From: CAXBID01 sp049791475
Lineage (GTDB): Bacteria > Bacteroidota > Bacteroidia > Flavobacteriales > Flavobacteriaceae
DNA length: 64,000 nt
Assembly: GCA_049791475.1 (NCBI GenBank)
Contig: JBAQZZ010000016.1
Coordinates: forward strand, 9,970 to 73,969
Reading direction: 5' to 3'
Each line of letters begins with the position of its first letter. Within the stretch, counting starts at the first letter, position 1. The notes beneath the pieces are model-generated. The model was not told the DNA's origin. It made no database searches and saw only the letters and a list, made by a program, of their open reading frames with translations. Shown in pieces: positions 27,124 through 36,471 of the stretch. Position numbers and translations under genes: made by a program.

Positions 27124-27732
27124 ATGAGTCTTTTTAGAAAAATTTTTGGTTCAAAATCTGATCAATCAGGTGAAGAGCTAAAGTCTAGTGATAGGGGCAA
27201 ATATATGCCCGAAATAAAGTTGCCAATAGACGAGAGGTTTACTATAAACTTTAAAGCTAATGGTGGCAAGTTTTTGTATTGCGAAAACCTAAATGAAGTA
27301 TTTGAGAACTTAGACCATATTATTGAGGAAAATAAATGGCAAGAAAAGAAAGTTTTATTACTAGATAAAAATTTAGAGGATAAGTTTAAAAATACGAAAC
27401 TAAAAAAAGCTTCAAAAATTAGTGATTCAAGTTTTTTCTTAACTACTTGCGAAAACCTAATTGCAAATGATGGTTCTTTGCTTATTTCTTCAAAACAAAT
27501 CTACGAGAAAAAATTACCCGAATTACCTTTGAATTTCATCGTTTTTGCTACCACAAGCCAAATTGTTGAAAATATAGGAGAAGGTTTAAGAGGTATAAAA
27601 TCTAAAAATCGAGAAAAAATTCCAACAAATATTACCACTATAAAACACTTCAAATCTGGTGATGATAAAGATTTTTTAAGTTATGGCAGTAGCGCCAAAG
27701 ACTTATATCTATTACTTTTAGAAGATTTATAG
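27124..27732 (+). CDS. LUD domain protein (LutC/YkgG-like)
   Basis: The 202-residue protein fits the LUD (lactate utilisation LutB/LutC) domain: DSSFFLTTCENLIANDGSLLISSKQI near 101-126 and PLNFIVFATTSQIVENIGEGLRGI near 137-160 are its conserved strands, as I recall them from bacteroidotal members found next to ftsH and cdsA. In lactate-utilisation systems the domain works with LutA/LutB; neither is here, so its role in this setting is unknown. It precedes cdsA by 1 base and leads the phospholipid operon. Confidence 0.75.
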   Translation: MSLFRKIFGSKSDQSGEELKSSDRGKYMPEIKLPIDERFTINFKANGGKFLYCENLNEVFENLDHIIEENKWQEKKVLLLDKNLEDKFKNTKLKKASKISDSSFFLTTCENLIANDGSLLISSKQIYEKKLPELPLNFIVFATTSQIVENIGEGLRGIKSKNREKIPTNITTIKHFKSGDDKDFLSYGSSAKDLYLLLLEDL

Positions 27733-27733
27733 A

Positions 27734-28555
27734 ATGAAAGAAATTCATATCCGATTACTTTCAGGCTTGCTCTATATTTTATTATTAATATTTTCTTTAT
27801 TTAATGAGCATGCAGTAATAATACTCTTTTTTGTATTTGGGTTAATTTGTATGGGAGAATTCAAAAAATTAATTCAGCTATCAAGTAATATTCCATACTT
27901 CATTTTTATAATACTTTATACTGTTTTTGCATATTGGCAATTGGCTTTAAACACAGACAATGGTTTAAATGAAATTACTCAAATACTTATGGTACTTACC
28001 ATATTTGTTGAGTTGTTTTTAATTAAAGATTTGTTTTCAGGAAAAACCATTCCGTTATTTAGCACCAAACGTTTTATACTTACAACATTCTATTTATCAA
28101 GTAGTTTTGTGTTTTTAGTTTTAATTTCAAACTATTACAAAGTGTATAACCCGAGTATATTATTAGGGGCATTTATATTGGTTTGGGTAAACGATTCTTT
28201 TGCGTATTTAGTTGGTAAAAACTTTGGAAAACAAAAACTTTTTGAAAGAATTTCACCAAAAAAAACGGTTGAAGGTTTTATGGGCGGCTTATTCTTTTCC
28301 TGTATTGCAAGTTATTTTATCGCTACCTTTACAGAGACATTAACATTTACAAATTGGCTAATTTTAGGAATAATTATTAGTGTATTTGGAACTTTAGGAG
28401 ACTTAATAGAATCGAAATTTAAACGTCAAGCCAATGTTAAAGACAGTGGTGTTATTATGCCTGGTCATGGAGGTTTGTTAGACCGTTTAGATAGTATTAT
28501 TTTTGCAGCTCCTTTTATATATTTATTTTTAAGAATTTTACCCTATGTTTCATAA
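27734..28555 (+). CDS. cdsA: Phosphatidate cytidylyltransferase
   Basis: CdsA makes CDP-diacylglycerol from phosphatidate and CTP in the inner membrane, the branch point to phosphatidylserine/-ethanolamine. The 273-residue protein has about eight hydrophobic helices, and the C-terminal signature is nearly complete: RISPKKTVEGFMGGL, then LGDLIESKFKRQANVKDSGVIMPGHGGLLDRLDSI. It sits 1 base after the LUD gene and overlaps psd by 11 bases, placing two phospholipid-synthesis steps in one operon. Confidence 0.97.
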   Translation: MKEIHIRLLSGLLYILLLIFSLFNEHAVIILFFVFGLICMGEFKKLIQLSSNIPYFIFIILYTVFAYWQLALNTDNGLNEITQILMVLTIFVELFLIKDLFSGKTIPLFSTKRFILTTFYLSSSFVFLVLISNYYKVYNPSILLGAFILVWVNDSFAYLVGKNFGKQKLFERISPKKTVEGFMGGLFFSCIASYFIATFTETLTFTNWLILGIIISVFGTLGDLIESKFKRQANVKDSGVIMPGHGGLLDRLDSIIFAAPFIYLFLRILPYVS

Positions 28556-29201
28556 AGAAGGACATAAAATTATAGTAATAACACTTGTTATTGTTGTTGC
28601 ATGTTTTTTACTAATTGATAGTTTTATTAACATCACTTGGTTAAGAACCTTCATCATGATTACGTTATTAGTATTCTTAATATTAATTCTTCAATTTTTT
28701 AGAAATCCAAAACGTCATACTTCAATAAATGAAAAACAAGTGGTATCGCCAGTTGATGGCAAAGTTGTTGTAATTGAAGAAGTTTTTGAAAAGGAATATT
28801 TTAAAGAAAAACGATTGCAAGTTAGCGTATTTATGTCGCCAATAAATGTTCACGTAACGCGTTACCCTATTAGCGGAAATGTTATATACAGTAAATATCA
28901 TGCTGGTAAATATCTAGTAGCATGGCACCCTAAAGCTAGTGAAGAAAATGAGCGTACAACCATAGTTGTTGAAAACGAAAGTTACGGAAAAGTACTTTAC
29001 CGACAGATTGCTGGTGCACTCGCAAAACGCATCGTAAATTATGCGAAACAAAATGACAAAGTTATACAAGGAAGCGATTCAGGATTTATTAAATTTGGTT
29101 CGAGAGTCGATTTATTTTTACCTTTAGATACTAAAATTAAAGTAACACTTAATCAAAAAGTTCGTGGAGGCGAAAGTGTTATTGCTGAAATTAATGAATA
29201 A
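28545..29201 (+). CDS. psd: Phosphatidylserine decarboxylase, short form
   Basis: Psd decarboxylates phosphatidylserine to phosphatidylethanolamine, the last step after CdsA and PssA. The 218-residue protein has two hydrophobic helices at the start (about 10-45), VVSPVDGKVVVIEEVFE, FMSPINVHVTRYPISG and the self-cleavage region IKFGSRVDLFLP, where cleavage before the Ser of GS would create the pyruvoyl group. This is the short class known from bacteria and archaea. It overlaps cdsA by 11 bases and the acyl-CoA-binding protein gene by 8. Confidence 0.95.
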   Translation: MFHKEGHKIIVITLVIVVACFLLIDSFINITWLRTFIMITLLVFLILILQFFRNPKRHTSINEKQVVSPVDGKVVVIEEVFEKEYFKEKRLQVSVFMSPINVHVTRYPISGNVIYSKYHAGKYLVAWHPKASEENERTTIVVENESYGKVLYRQIAGALAKRIVNYAKQNDKVIQGSDSGFIKFGSRVDLFLPLDTKIKVTLNQKVRGGESVIAEINE

Positions 29202-29460
29202 CGAAAAATTAGACATAGAATTTCAAGATGCTGTAAATCGGGTAAATGCACACACCGAACCGTTTCCAGCAGATACACTTTTAAAGCTTTATGCGTACTT
29301 CAAAAAAGCGACTAACAATTACGACAGACCAAGCAGTAAAAAACCCATAATTAATGCGTTTAAGACTAATGCTTTATTTCAGATAGAAAATATTACTGAA
29401 GACGAAGCTAAACGCACCTATATTGAACTTGTTACTAATTACTTTTTGTATAGAGAGTAA
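29194..29460 (+). CDS. Acyl-CoA-binding protein
   Basis: The 88-residue protein MNNEKLDIEFQDAVNRVNAH... has the ACBP fold pattern: FQDAVNRVNAHTEPFPADTLLKLYAYFKKAT, with the conserved YAYFKKAT helix and later AKRTYIELVTNYF. These small cytoplasmic proteins bind long-chain acyl-CoA. ATG 29194 is preferred over an upstream in-frame GTG at 29164 because ACBPs begin just before this helix. The start overlaps psd by 8 bases, consistent with an operon supplying phospholipid synthesis. Confidence 0.9.
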   Translation: MNNEKLDIEFQDAVNRVNAHTEPFPADTLLKLYAYFKKATNNYDRPSSKKPIINAFKTNALFQIENITEDEAKRTYIELVTNYFLYRE

Positions 29461-29481
29461 TTTTTACTACTTATTTTATAT

Positions 29482-29566
29482 ACTTGATTTTGTAAAAATT
29501 TTCAACTGACTTCGTTTAACGTTGGATATAAGTGATTAAAACGGACTCATATCATGAAAGCATTGT
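29482..29566 (+). repeat. Upstream flank homologous to 11356-11440
   Basis: This is the second copy of the flank described at 11356, about 77% identical over 84 ungapped bases, ending 26 bases before an orphan lipoprotein gene. It starts 21 bases after the phospholipid operon ends. Confidence 0.65.
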
Positions 29567-29592
29567 AGCACATTAAACCAAACCGAAAACCA

Positions 29593-30156
29593 ATGAACAA
29601 AACCATAGTATTATTATTACTATTGACAATCGGATTTGTATCCTGTAAAAACTCAAAAAAGGAAATTGAAAGAGTTGAAATTGCTAAACAATATTTTAAG
29701 GTTCTTGACAATTCAGACTACTCTAAAATGTCTGATTGGTTTGCGGATAGTCTAACTACAATTGAAGGAGAATATAAACAAACATATTCCAAAAGCGATT
29801 ATTTGGAGTTTTTAAAATGGGATTCTGTTTTTGACCCTAACTATGAAATACTTGAAATTGAGCAAGAGAACGGAATTGTAAAAGCAAAAATTTCAAAGAT
29901 GGACAAAAGAATCTCTTTTCTTCACGAAGAACCATTTATAACAAATCAGACTATAAAGTTCAAAAACGACAAAATAATTAGTGTAGATACGGAATACGTG
30001 GATTTTAATGAATCGACTTGGGAAAAGAATAAAAACGGACTTTTAAGTTGGATTGATGAAAATCATCCCGAATTAAACGGATTTATATACGACCAAAAAG
30101 AATCCGGAGGAATAAAATACTTAAAAGCAATTGAACTGTATAAAAACAAAAAATAA
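29593..30156 (+). CDS. Orphan lipoprotein of unknown function
   Basis: The 187-residue product has a lipoprotein signal (MNKTIVLLLLLTIGFVSC, lipobox Cys 18). The mature part, AKQYFKVLDNSDYSKMSDWFADSLTTIEGEYKQTYSKSDYLEFLKWDSVFDP, has the helix-plus-strand pattern of an NTF2/SnoaL-like domain, but I cannot assign it. It should sit on the outer face of a membrane. The gene is isolated, flanked upstream by the 29482 repeat and downstream by a hairpin-bearing tail similar to that of the 11453 gene, so it is a candidate cassette insertion. Confidence 0.65.
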   Translation: MNKTIVLLLLLTIGFVSCKNSKKEIERVEIAKQYFKVLDNSDYSKMSDWFADSLTTIEGEYKQTYSKSDYLEFLKWDSVFDPNYEILEIEQENGIVKAKISKMDKRISFLHEEPFITNQTIKFKNDKIISVDTEYVDFNESTWEKNKNGLLSWIDENHPELNGFIYDQKESGGIKYLKAIELYKNKK

Positions 30157-30227
30157 CGTGCTATAACACCTAAAAATAATTGCTAAATTAGTGCTTAACC
30201 AAAGGTCTTTGCAGTTTTTCTGCGTCT

Positions 30228-30246
30228 GATTTTCCTTCGGAAAATC
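30228..30246. repeat. Hairpin in the tail of the 29593 cassette-like unit
   Basis: GATTTTCC - TTC - GGAAAATC is a perfect 8-bp stem with a TTC loop, with weaker outer GCG/CGC pairing. It parallels 11938-11957. The rest of the 149-base gap to valS contains no gene. Confidence 0.45.
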
Positions 30247-30305
30247 CTCGCACAAAAACCCGCAACTATTCTGATACAGAAGCGTTAAACGAACTTTTTT
30301 AAAAA

Positions 30306-33026
30306 CTACTCCAAACTAGCCAAACTAGCCTTCAATGTTTCAATTTTCGCCAAAGCATCGGCTTCCTTTTTCTTTTCGCTAGCTACTACCTGCTCTGGAG
30401 CACCAGCCACAAAACGTTCATTTGAAAGCTTCTTTTGAACCGATTTTAGGAAACCTTCTGTATAATTAAGCTCTTCAGTAAGTTTTATAATTTCAGCTTC
30501 AACATCAATAGCACCAGCCATAGGAATAAAATACTCATTAGATTTTACCCTAAATGTTAATGCACCCTCAACGGTTTGTGATACAGAATCCATGCTTTCT
30601 AAGTTTCCTAATTTAGCAATTACCGAGTCAAAAGTGGTATTGTATTTTTCATTATTAATTACTGAAAAAGGAATAGCATCTTTAAAAGCAATGTTTTTTT
30701 GTTTCCTAATGTTTCTAATTCCTGAAATAACTTCTGAAGCAAAATCAAATTCAGAAATTAAAGTGCCATTTACAGCTTTTGTTTCTGGCCATTTAGAAAC
30801 TATTAAAGCCTCTTCTGGTGTACGCTCAGAAATATATTGCCAAATATCCTCTGATAAAAATGGCATAAACGGATGCAAAACTTTTAAATTATTCTCAAAA
30901 GCTTCAATTGCCGCTTTGTAAGTTATAGCATCAACTGGTTTCTGATATGCTGGTTTTATAATTTCTAATAACCAAGACGAAAAATCATCCATAATCAATT
31001 TATAGATGGTCATTAAAGCATCACTTAATCTATATTTGCTAAACTGATCTTCAATTTCTGCTAAAGCTTTTTGAAATTTAGCTTCGTACCATTCTAAACC
31101 AACTTTTGCAGTTTCTGGTTGTGGGATACTTTCATGAATTTCCCAACCTTGAATTAACCTGAATGCATTCCAAATTTTATTCCCAAACGCTTTTCCTTGT
31201 TGGCAGAGGGCTTCATCAAACATTAAATCGTTTCCTGCGGCACTACTTAATAGTAATCCAACACGTACACCATCAGCACTGTATTGCTCAATAAGTTTTA
31301 AAGCATCTGGAGAATTCCCCAAGCTTTTACTCATTTTACGGCGTTGTTTATCGCGAACCAAACCTGTTAAATATACGTTTTGAAAAGGTTTTTCATCTTT
31401 ATACTCGTAACCAGCAATAATCATTCGTGCTACCCAAAAGAATAAAATATCTGGAGCGGTTACTAAATCATTGGTTGGATAATAGTATTTTATATCCTCG
31501 TTTTCTGGGTTTCTTATGCCATCAAATACGCTCATTGGCCATAACCATGATGAGAACCAAGTATCTAAAGCATCCGTATCTTGTTTTAAGTCTGAGGCTT
31601 GAAGTTGGGCGTTTGAAGTCGCCACTCTTGCTTTTTTAATCGCTTCTTCTTTGTTTTCGGCTACTACAAAGTCTTCTTTTCCATCACCATAGAAATACGC
31701 TGGAATTTGTTGTCCCCAAAGTAATTGACGTGAAATATTCCAATCGCGAATATTTTCCATCCAATGGCGATAGGTGTTTTCAAACTTTTTTGGAAATAAA
31801 TTTATTTCAGAATCTGCTCCTAAAACCGCTTTAATTGCTGGTTTTACTAAGTCTTCCATTTTCAAAAACCACTGATCGCTTAATCTTGGTTCAATTACGG
31901 CTTTGGTTCTTTCAGAAGTTCCTACTTTATTTATATGTGTTTCCGTTTTTACTAAAACACCAGAATCTTCAAGCTCTTTTGCAACTGCTTTTCTAGCCAC
32001 AAAACGATCTTGACCTTCAAAATGTAATCCGAAACTATTTAAAGTCGCATCGTCATTAAAAATATCAATAACTTCAAGATTGTGTTTATCACCTAAAACC
32101 TTATCGTTTTCATCATGTGCAGGCGTTACTTTTAAGCATCCTGTACCAAACTCAACATCAACGTATTCATCTTCAATAATGGGAATTACGCGATTACAAA
32201 TTGGCACTATGGCTTTTTTTCCACGTAAGTGCGCAAAACGTTCATCATTAGGATTAATACAAATTGCTGTATCTCCAAAAATAGTTTCAGGGCGTGTAGT
32301 TGCGATGATTAGGTATTCCTCCCCTAAATCCTCCCCTAGCCTCTCCGAAGGAGGAGAACCAGCAAGTTTGCTTTCATAAACTTGATCAATTCCCCCTTTG
32401 GGGATTAGGGGGACTATTTTATACTTAATATAATACAAATTCCCTTGTCGCTCCTCATGAATTACTTCTTCATCAGACAGTGTTGTTTTTGCTTCAGGAT
32501 CCCAATTTACCATGCGGTAACCTCTATAAATTAGTCCTTTTTCATATAAATCAACAAAAACCTTAATTACAGCTTCTGACATATCGTCATCCATCGTAAA
32601 CTTGGTTCTATCCCAATCACAAGAACATCCTAGTTTTTTTAATTGTTCAAGGATTACACCTCCATATTCATCAGTCCAATCCCAAGCATATTTTAAAAAT
32701 TCTTCACGAGACAAATCATTTTTATCAATACCCACCTCCTTTAATTTGGCAACCACTTTGGCTTCGGTAGCAATAGATGCATGATCTGTACCAGGAACCC
32801 AACACGCATTTTTACCTTGTAAACGGGCACGACGTATTAAAACATCTTGTATAGTAACGTTAAGCATGTGCCCCATATGCAACACACCGGTAACGTTAGG
32901 AGGCGGAATTACTATGGTATAAGGCTCTCTATCATCTGGTGTTGAATGAAAATAATTATGAGTCATCCAGTAATCGTACCACTTGCTTTCTACCTGACTT
33001 GCATCATATTTTGATGGAATTTGCAT
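30306..33026 (-). CDS. valS: Valyl-tRNA synthetase
   Basis: ValS charges tRNA-Val with valine and edits threonine. From ATG 33026 (MQIPSKYDASQVESKWYDYW) the protein has 906 residues, with the class I motifs PPPNVTGVLHMGHML (HIGH-type) and RRKMSKSLGNS (KMSKS), the editing domain YLIIATTRPETIFGD, and a C-terminal coiled coil (EAEIIKLTEELNYTEGFLKSVQKKL). The track extension to a TTG at 33059 is rejected because it lies within the promoter box. Residues about 206-237, PLIPKGGI...SPPSERLGEDLGEE, interrupt the junction before the editing domain and are encoded by a palindromic repeat. Confidence 0.96.
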   Translation of the reverse strand: MQIPSKYDASQVESKWYDYWMTHNYFHSTPDDREPYTIVIPPPNVTGVLHMGHMLNVTIQDVLIRRARLQGKNACWVPGTDHASIATEAKVVAKLKEVGIDKNDLSREEFLKYAWDWTDEYGGVILEQLKKLGCSCDWDRTKFTMDDDMSEAVIKVFVDLYEKGLIYRGYRMVNWDPEAKTTLSDEEVIHEERQGNLYYIKYKIVPLIPKGGIDQVYESKLAGSPPSERLGEDLGEEYLIIATTRPETIFGDTAICINPNDERFAHLRGKKAIVPICNRVIPIIEDEYVDVEFGTGCLKVTPAHDENDKVLGDKHNLEVIDIFNDDATLNSFGLHFEGQDRFVARKAVAKELEDSGVLVKTETHINKVGTSERTKAVIEPRLSDQWFLKMEDLVKPAIKAVLGADSEINLFPKKFENTYRHWMENIRDWNISRQLLWGQQIPAYFYGDGKEDFVVAENKEEAIKKARVATSNAQLQASDLKQDTDALDTWFSSWLWPMSVFDGIRNPENEDIKYYYPTNDLVTAPDILFFWVARMIIAGYEYKDEKPFQNVYLTGLVRDKQRRKMSKSLGNSPDALKLIEQYSADGVRVGLLLSSAAGNDLMFDEALCQQGKAFGNKIWNAFRLIQGWEIHESIPQPETAKVGLEWYEAKFQKALAEIEDQFSKYRLSDALMTIYKLIMDDFSSWLLEIIKPAYQKPVDAITYKAAIEAFENNLKVLHPFMPFLSEDIWQYISERTPEEALIVSKWPETKAVNGTLISEFDFASEVISGIRNIRKQKNIAFKDAIPFSVINNEKYNTTFDSVIAKLGNLESMDSVSQTVEGALTFRVKSNEYFIPMAGAIDVEAEIIKLTEELNYTEGFLKSVQKKLSNERFVAGAPEQVVASEKKKEADALAKIETLKASLASLE
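32316..32414. repeat. In-frame palindromic repeat inside valS
   Basis: Two GC-richer arms lie in opposite orientation: 32318-32360 (containing CCTCCCCTAAATCC and GAAGGAGGAGA) and 32391-32414 (TCCCCCTTTGGGG and ATTAGGGGGAC). Their complements share CCCCTA(A)ATCC and AAGGrGGrGA. About 32 codons are added to the ValRS reading frame without a stop. The base composition differs clearly from the surrounding AT-rich gene. Confidence 0.7.
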
Positions 33027-33056
33027 GCTTTGGAATAGTTTTTGAATATTGATGTG

Positions 33057-33064
33057 CAAAAGTA
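33057..33064 (-). promoter_or_regulatory. -7 box of valS
   Basis: On the reverse strand TACTTTTG matches TAnnTTTG, 31 bases before ATG 33026. It overlaps the upstream TTG at 33059, which therefore cannot be the start. Confidence 0.6.
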
Positions 33065-33335
33065 CTTATATTTCTTTTTCTGTGAAAGTTATATAACTCA
33101 TGATAAAACTGAATTAACTAATATTTTAACAATCTTTAAATATAAACACCGAGAAGTTATATGTACTTTTAACCCAGTTGAATATGTTAACAAACATGCA
33201 TTTCGTCTATTTTTTTTGTAGATTATAGTAAAAGTGAGTATGTTTGATTTGAATTATGAAATAAGAATAAACAACATTTTGCCACTAATTAACGATTTAG
33301 GCAAGACAAAAATTTTAAAAATAAAAATAAAAAAT

Positions 33336-33761
33336 ATGAAACAATTAATTACTATTTTATTTATTGGATTACTAAGTTTTTCAGTAAATGCACAGGAAAA
33401 AGTTGCCAAAATAGACTTTAAAACTGATACCATTGATTATGGAACCATTGAAAAAGGAGCTGATGGCGTAAGAGTTTTTGAATTTACTAATACAGGTGAT
33501 GCACCCTTAATAGTATCAAAAGTAACGTCTAGTTGTGGTTGTACCGTACCAAAATGGTCTAAAGAACCTATTTTACCGGGAAAAACTGGAGAAATTCAAG
33601 TGAAGTATGATACCAATAGAGTTAACCCAATCAGAAAAACGATAACTGTAATTTCTAATGCGGATACACCAACAGTTGCCTTAAAAATAAAAGGTTTGGT
33701 TGTAGATTCTAGTAAAGAAAATGTACTTGAAAAAAAAGATAAAAGTATCGTACAACAATAA
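33336..33761 (+). CDS. DUF1573 exported protein
   Basis: From ATG 33336 the product is 141 residues with a signal peptide MKQLITILFIGLLSFSVNAQ (cleavage after A-Q likely), then a single DUF1573 beta-sandwich: IDYGTIEKGADGVRVFEFTNTGDAPLIVSKVTSSCGCTVPKWSKEPILPGKTGEI. The conserved SSCGCT motif is complete. These small periplasmic Ig-like domains are very common in Bacteroidota; function is unknown. An in-frame GTG 102 bases upstream is rejected because the signal peptide begins at MKQL. A bidirectional terminator separates it from the convergent protease gene. Confidence 0.9.
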   Translation: MKQLITILFIGLLSFSVNAQEKVAKIDFKTDTIDYGTIEKGADGVRVFEFTNTGDAPLIVSKVTSSCGCTVPKWSKEPILPGKTGEIQVKYDTNRVNPIRKTITVISNADTPTVALKIKGLVVDSSKENVLEKKDKSIVQQ

Positions 33762-33781
33762 AAAACTTAATTCAGATACCA

Positions 33782-33811
33782 AAAAGCCTAAACATAATGT
33801 TTAGGCTTTTT
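33782..33811. terminator. Bidirectional terminator
   Basis: AAAAGCCTAAACAT and its near-exact complement ATGTTTAGGCTTTT form a 14-bp stem with A- and T-runs on both sides, between two convergent genes. The stop of the protease gene lies in its edge. Confidence 0.8.
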
Positions 33812-35157
33812 TAGTTTAACATATTTTCTAATATGAAACTGAAAGTTAAAACTTGGTCTTCTCTATCAACAACAAGCGTTATCTTGTTTCCAGAATTTCC
33901 ATAAAAAAATTGTATTAACTTCTGTAATGTAAATTGATAGGTTGGTTTATTATTAATATTCAAAATGGCATCACCAATTTTTAAACCCGCTTTTTGAGCT
34001 GGAGAATCGTCTCTTAATTCTACTATCACATAAGCTGGTTTTAAAGATATTTTATAATTATTATTCTGGATAATTTTTGTAATACTCACTGCTTCACTAT
34101 TAACTTTATCGCCATAATTACTTGATAATATAATATTATTGTCCTTTTCTCTCACTAATCTAAAACCATTGTGTGCTAGTTCTATCCCACTTTTATTATA
34201 ACTAAACTTATCTCTAAAATAACCGTTTCTTTTAAGTGTGATAATGGCTCTTTTGTAATCTACAATAACATTAAAACGTTTTAATATGTTACCTGCTAAA
34301 CTCCCATTTCGATCTCTAAATCTTTTAGCATGAAATATATGAGAAGAATCTGGGAAAGCTACATTCGCATTTTTAAGCGTAAAACTTTTTAAAGAAAACG
34401 CTTCTACTTTTGAACGTTTTCCATAAACGCTACCACTTAAACCATGGCCTAAAAAATCTTGAAAATGATTATTACTTGATTTGATTCCTAAAGAATCATC
34501 CTCAAACAACCATAAAGCATCACTACCTCCAGAATCAATTAATAATTTTACAGGAATATTTTTTTTATTAATAGTAACCTCACCATTAATGTATGGTTTA
34601 TTTTTATAAAACTCTAAACTCAACCGTTCGCATTTTTTGCAACTTTTATAAACATAGGAATAAGGTTCTGATAGTCTTATAAACTTATGCGAATAATTAA
34701 TTTCAACTACAAAGTCTTTAAATAAATCATATCCAATAATTCCATGAACAGGAATCCCTAATCTGGGAGCGAAATTTAAATTTGCATCGTAAATAGCAAA
34801 TAAATCTTGGTTTAAATTTATGGCATCACCTATTTTAACAACATTATTATTAGATTTTAATGCTTCAATAGATTCTCCTTCGCCTAAACCTCTCAAAAAT
34901 ATTTTCTCAGTATTCTTTATTTTTAAAGTGTCTGATACATTTAAAAAATTAAAAATTATAGGTTTAGTAACTCCAGTATCTAATAAAAAAGAAAGTGTTA
35001 CACCATTAATTTCAACAGGAATGACAATTAAATTATTAATTAGTTTAAATTTAATTTTATCTGCTTGCTTTTTATTTTGAATGATAAATTCGCCTTGAGA
35101 AAAGCTAAAATTGAAAAAGCTAAAGGATAGTAATATTAGTAAAATTTCTTTTTTCAT
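33811..35157 (-). CDS. Retropepsin-like aspartyl protease with PDZ domain
   Basis: The 448-residue exported protein (signal peptide MKKEILLILLSFSFFNFSFS) has two aspartyl-protease half-motifs: FLLDTGVTKPIIF near 57-69 and LLIDSGGSDALWL near 205-217, so both catalytic Asp of a retropepsin-like fold may come from one chain. A PDZ domain closes the protein (DSPAQKAGLKIGDAILNINNKPTYQFTLQ, about 380-430). A periplasmic protease or peptide-binding role is expected. It is a single gene; the 123-base gap to the aminotransferase gene carries the divergent start region. Confidence 0.87.
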   Translation of the reverse strand: MKKEILLILLSFSFFNFSFSQGEFIIQNKKQADKIKFKLINNLIVIPVEINGVTLSFLLDTGVTKPIIFNFLNVSDTLKIKNTEKIFLRGLGEGESIEALKSNNNVVKIGDAINLNQDLFAIYDANLNFAPRLGIPVHGIIGYDLFKDFVVEINYSHKFIRLSEPYSYVYKSCKKCERLSLEFYKNKPYINGEVTINKKNIPVKLLIDSGGSDALWLFEDDSLGIKSSNNHFQDFLGHGLSGSVYGKRSKVEAFSLKSFTLKNANVAFPDSSHIFHAKRFRDRNGSLAGNILKRFNVIVDYKRAIITLKRNGYFRDKFSYNKSGIELAHNGFRLVREKDNNIILSSNYGDKVNSEAVSITKIIQNNNYKISLKPAYVIVELRDDSPAQKAGLKIGDAILNINNKPTYQFTLQKLIQFFYGNSGNKITLVVDREDQVLTFSFILENMLN

Positions 35158-35280
35158 TAAATAATACCTAATTGTATATAGCTTAATTTACGAATGTTTA
35201 AATTAGTTTAATGAATAAGGGTTCATTTTTAAAAAAACTTTAAGATAATTTTCTCAACTTTGTATTCTAAATCAATTTAA

Positions 35281-36471
35281 ATGCCATCAATTTCAAAAAA
35301 AGGGCTGTTAATGCCTCAATCTCCAATACGTAAATTAGTGCCTTTTGCAGAACAAGCTGTTAAAGACGGAAAATCTATTTATTATTTAAATATTGGACAA
35401 CCAGACATAAAAACACCCAAAATTGCCTTACAAGCAGTAAAAGATAGCAATATTGAAGTTTTAGCATATTCAAGATCTGAAGGTTCTGAAACTTACAGAC
35501 AAAAAATTGCAACTTATTATCTTAAACATGATATTACTGTTAAACATGACGATATTATTGTAACAACTGGCGGTAGCGAAGCACTTCTTTTTGCTTTTGG
35601 AAGTATTATGGATGTTGATGACGAAATTATTATTCCAGAACCTTTTTATGCTAATTATAATGGGTTTTCAACGGCATCTGGAGTAAATATTATACCTGTA
35701 ATTTCAAAAATTGAACACAATTTTGCTTTACCTCCTATTGAAGCTTTTGAAAAATTAATTACCCCAAAAACAAAAGCTATTTTAATTTGCAACCCTGGCA
35801 ACCCTACTGGTTATTTATATTCAAAAGAAGAAATACAAAAATTAGCAGTCATTGTAAAAAAACATGATTTGTTTTTAATTGCAGATGAAGTATATCGCGA
35901 ATTTGCTTACGATGGAAACACGCATTATTCCATTATGCAAGAATCTGGTTTGGAGGAACATGCGATAATGATTGACTCGGTTTCAAAACGATACAGTATG
36001 TGTGGTGCACGAGTTGGTTGTCTAGTTTCAAAAAATAAAAACGTAATACAAACGGCTCTAAAATTTGCACAAGCTCGTTTAAGTCCGCCAACATTAGCAC
36101 AAATAGCTAGTGAAGCAGCACTAGAAACACCACAAAGTTATTTTGATGATGTTATTGAAGAATACGTAGAAAGAAGAAATACGTTAATTGAAGAACTGCA
36201 AAAAATAGACGGTGTGAAAGTTGCAAAACCTAAAGGTGCTTTTTATTGTATTGCAGAATTACCAATAAAAAATTCAGATAAATTTGCCCAATGGCTTTTA
36301 GAAGATTTTAATGTGAATGGCGAAACTATAATGGTTGCTCCCGCCGGTGGTTTTTATTCAACTCCTGGGGTTGGTTTAAACCAAATACGAATTGCTTACG
36401 TACTTAAAAAGGAAAGCTTAATTAAAGCTGTAAATATTTTAAAAGAAGCTCTAAAAGTTTATAAAAATTAG
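35281..36471 (+). CDS. PLP-dependent aminotransferase, class I
   Basis: The 396-residue cytoplasmic enzyme has class I/II aminotransferase features: YLNIGQPDIKTP, ILICNPGNPTGYLYSKEEI, the PLP-Asp in FLIADEVYREFAYDG, the Schiff-base Lys in DSVSKRYSMCGARVGCLVS, and the arginine in QIRIAYV near the end. It likely transfers amino groups between an amino acid and 2-oxoglutarate, an aspartate or aromatic type; the substrate is not decidable. The stop overlaps the GTG start of murB by one base, so the two are coupled. Confidence 0.93.
   Translation: MPSISKKGLLMPQSPIRKLVPFAEQAVKDGKSIYYLNIGQPDIKTPKIALQAVKDSNIEVLAYSRSEGSETYRQKIATYYLKHDITVKHDDIIVTTGGSEALLFAFGSIMDVDDEIIIPEPFYANYNGFSTASGVNIIPVISKIEHNFALPPIEAFEKLITPKTKAILICNPGNPTGYLYSKEEIQKLAVIVKKHDLFLIADEVYREFAYDGNTHYSIMQESGLEEHAIMIDSVSKRYSMCGARVGCLVSKNKNVIQTALKFAQARLSPPTLAQIASEAALETPQSYFDDVIEEYVERRNTLIEELQKIDGVKVAKPKGAFYCIAELPIKNSDKFAQWLLEDFNVNGETIMVAPAGGFYSTPGVGLNQIRIAYVLKKESLIKAVNILKEALKVYKN

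Noticed and set aside
30592..32784. Plus-strand ORFs within valS
   Set aside because: Shadows of the ValRS frame; the coding strand has all class I motifs.
33234..33335. N-terminal extension of the DUF1573 gene from a GTG
   Set aside because: The signal peptide starts at MKQL (33336); the extension would bury it.
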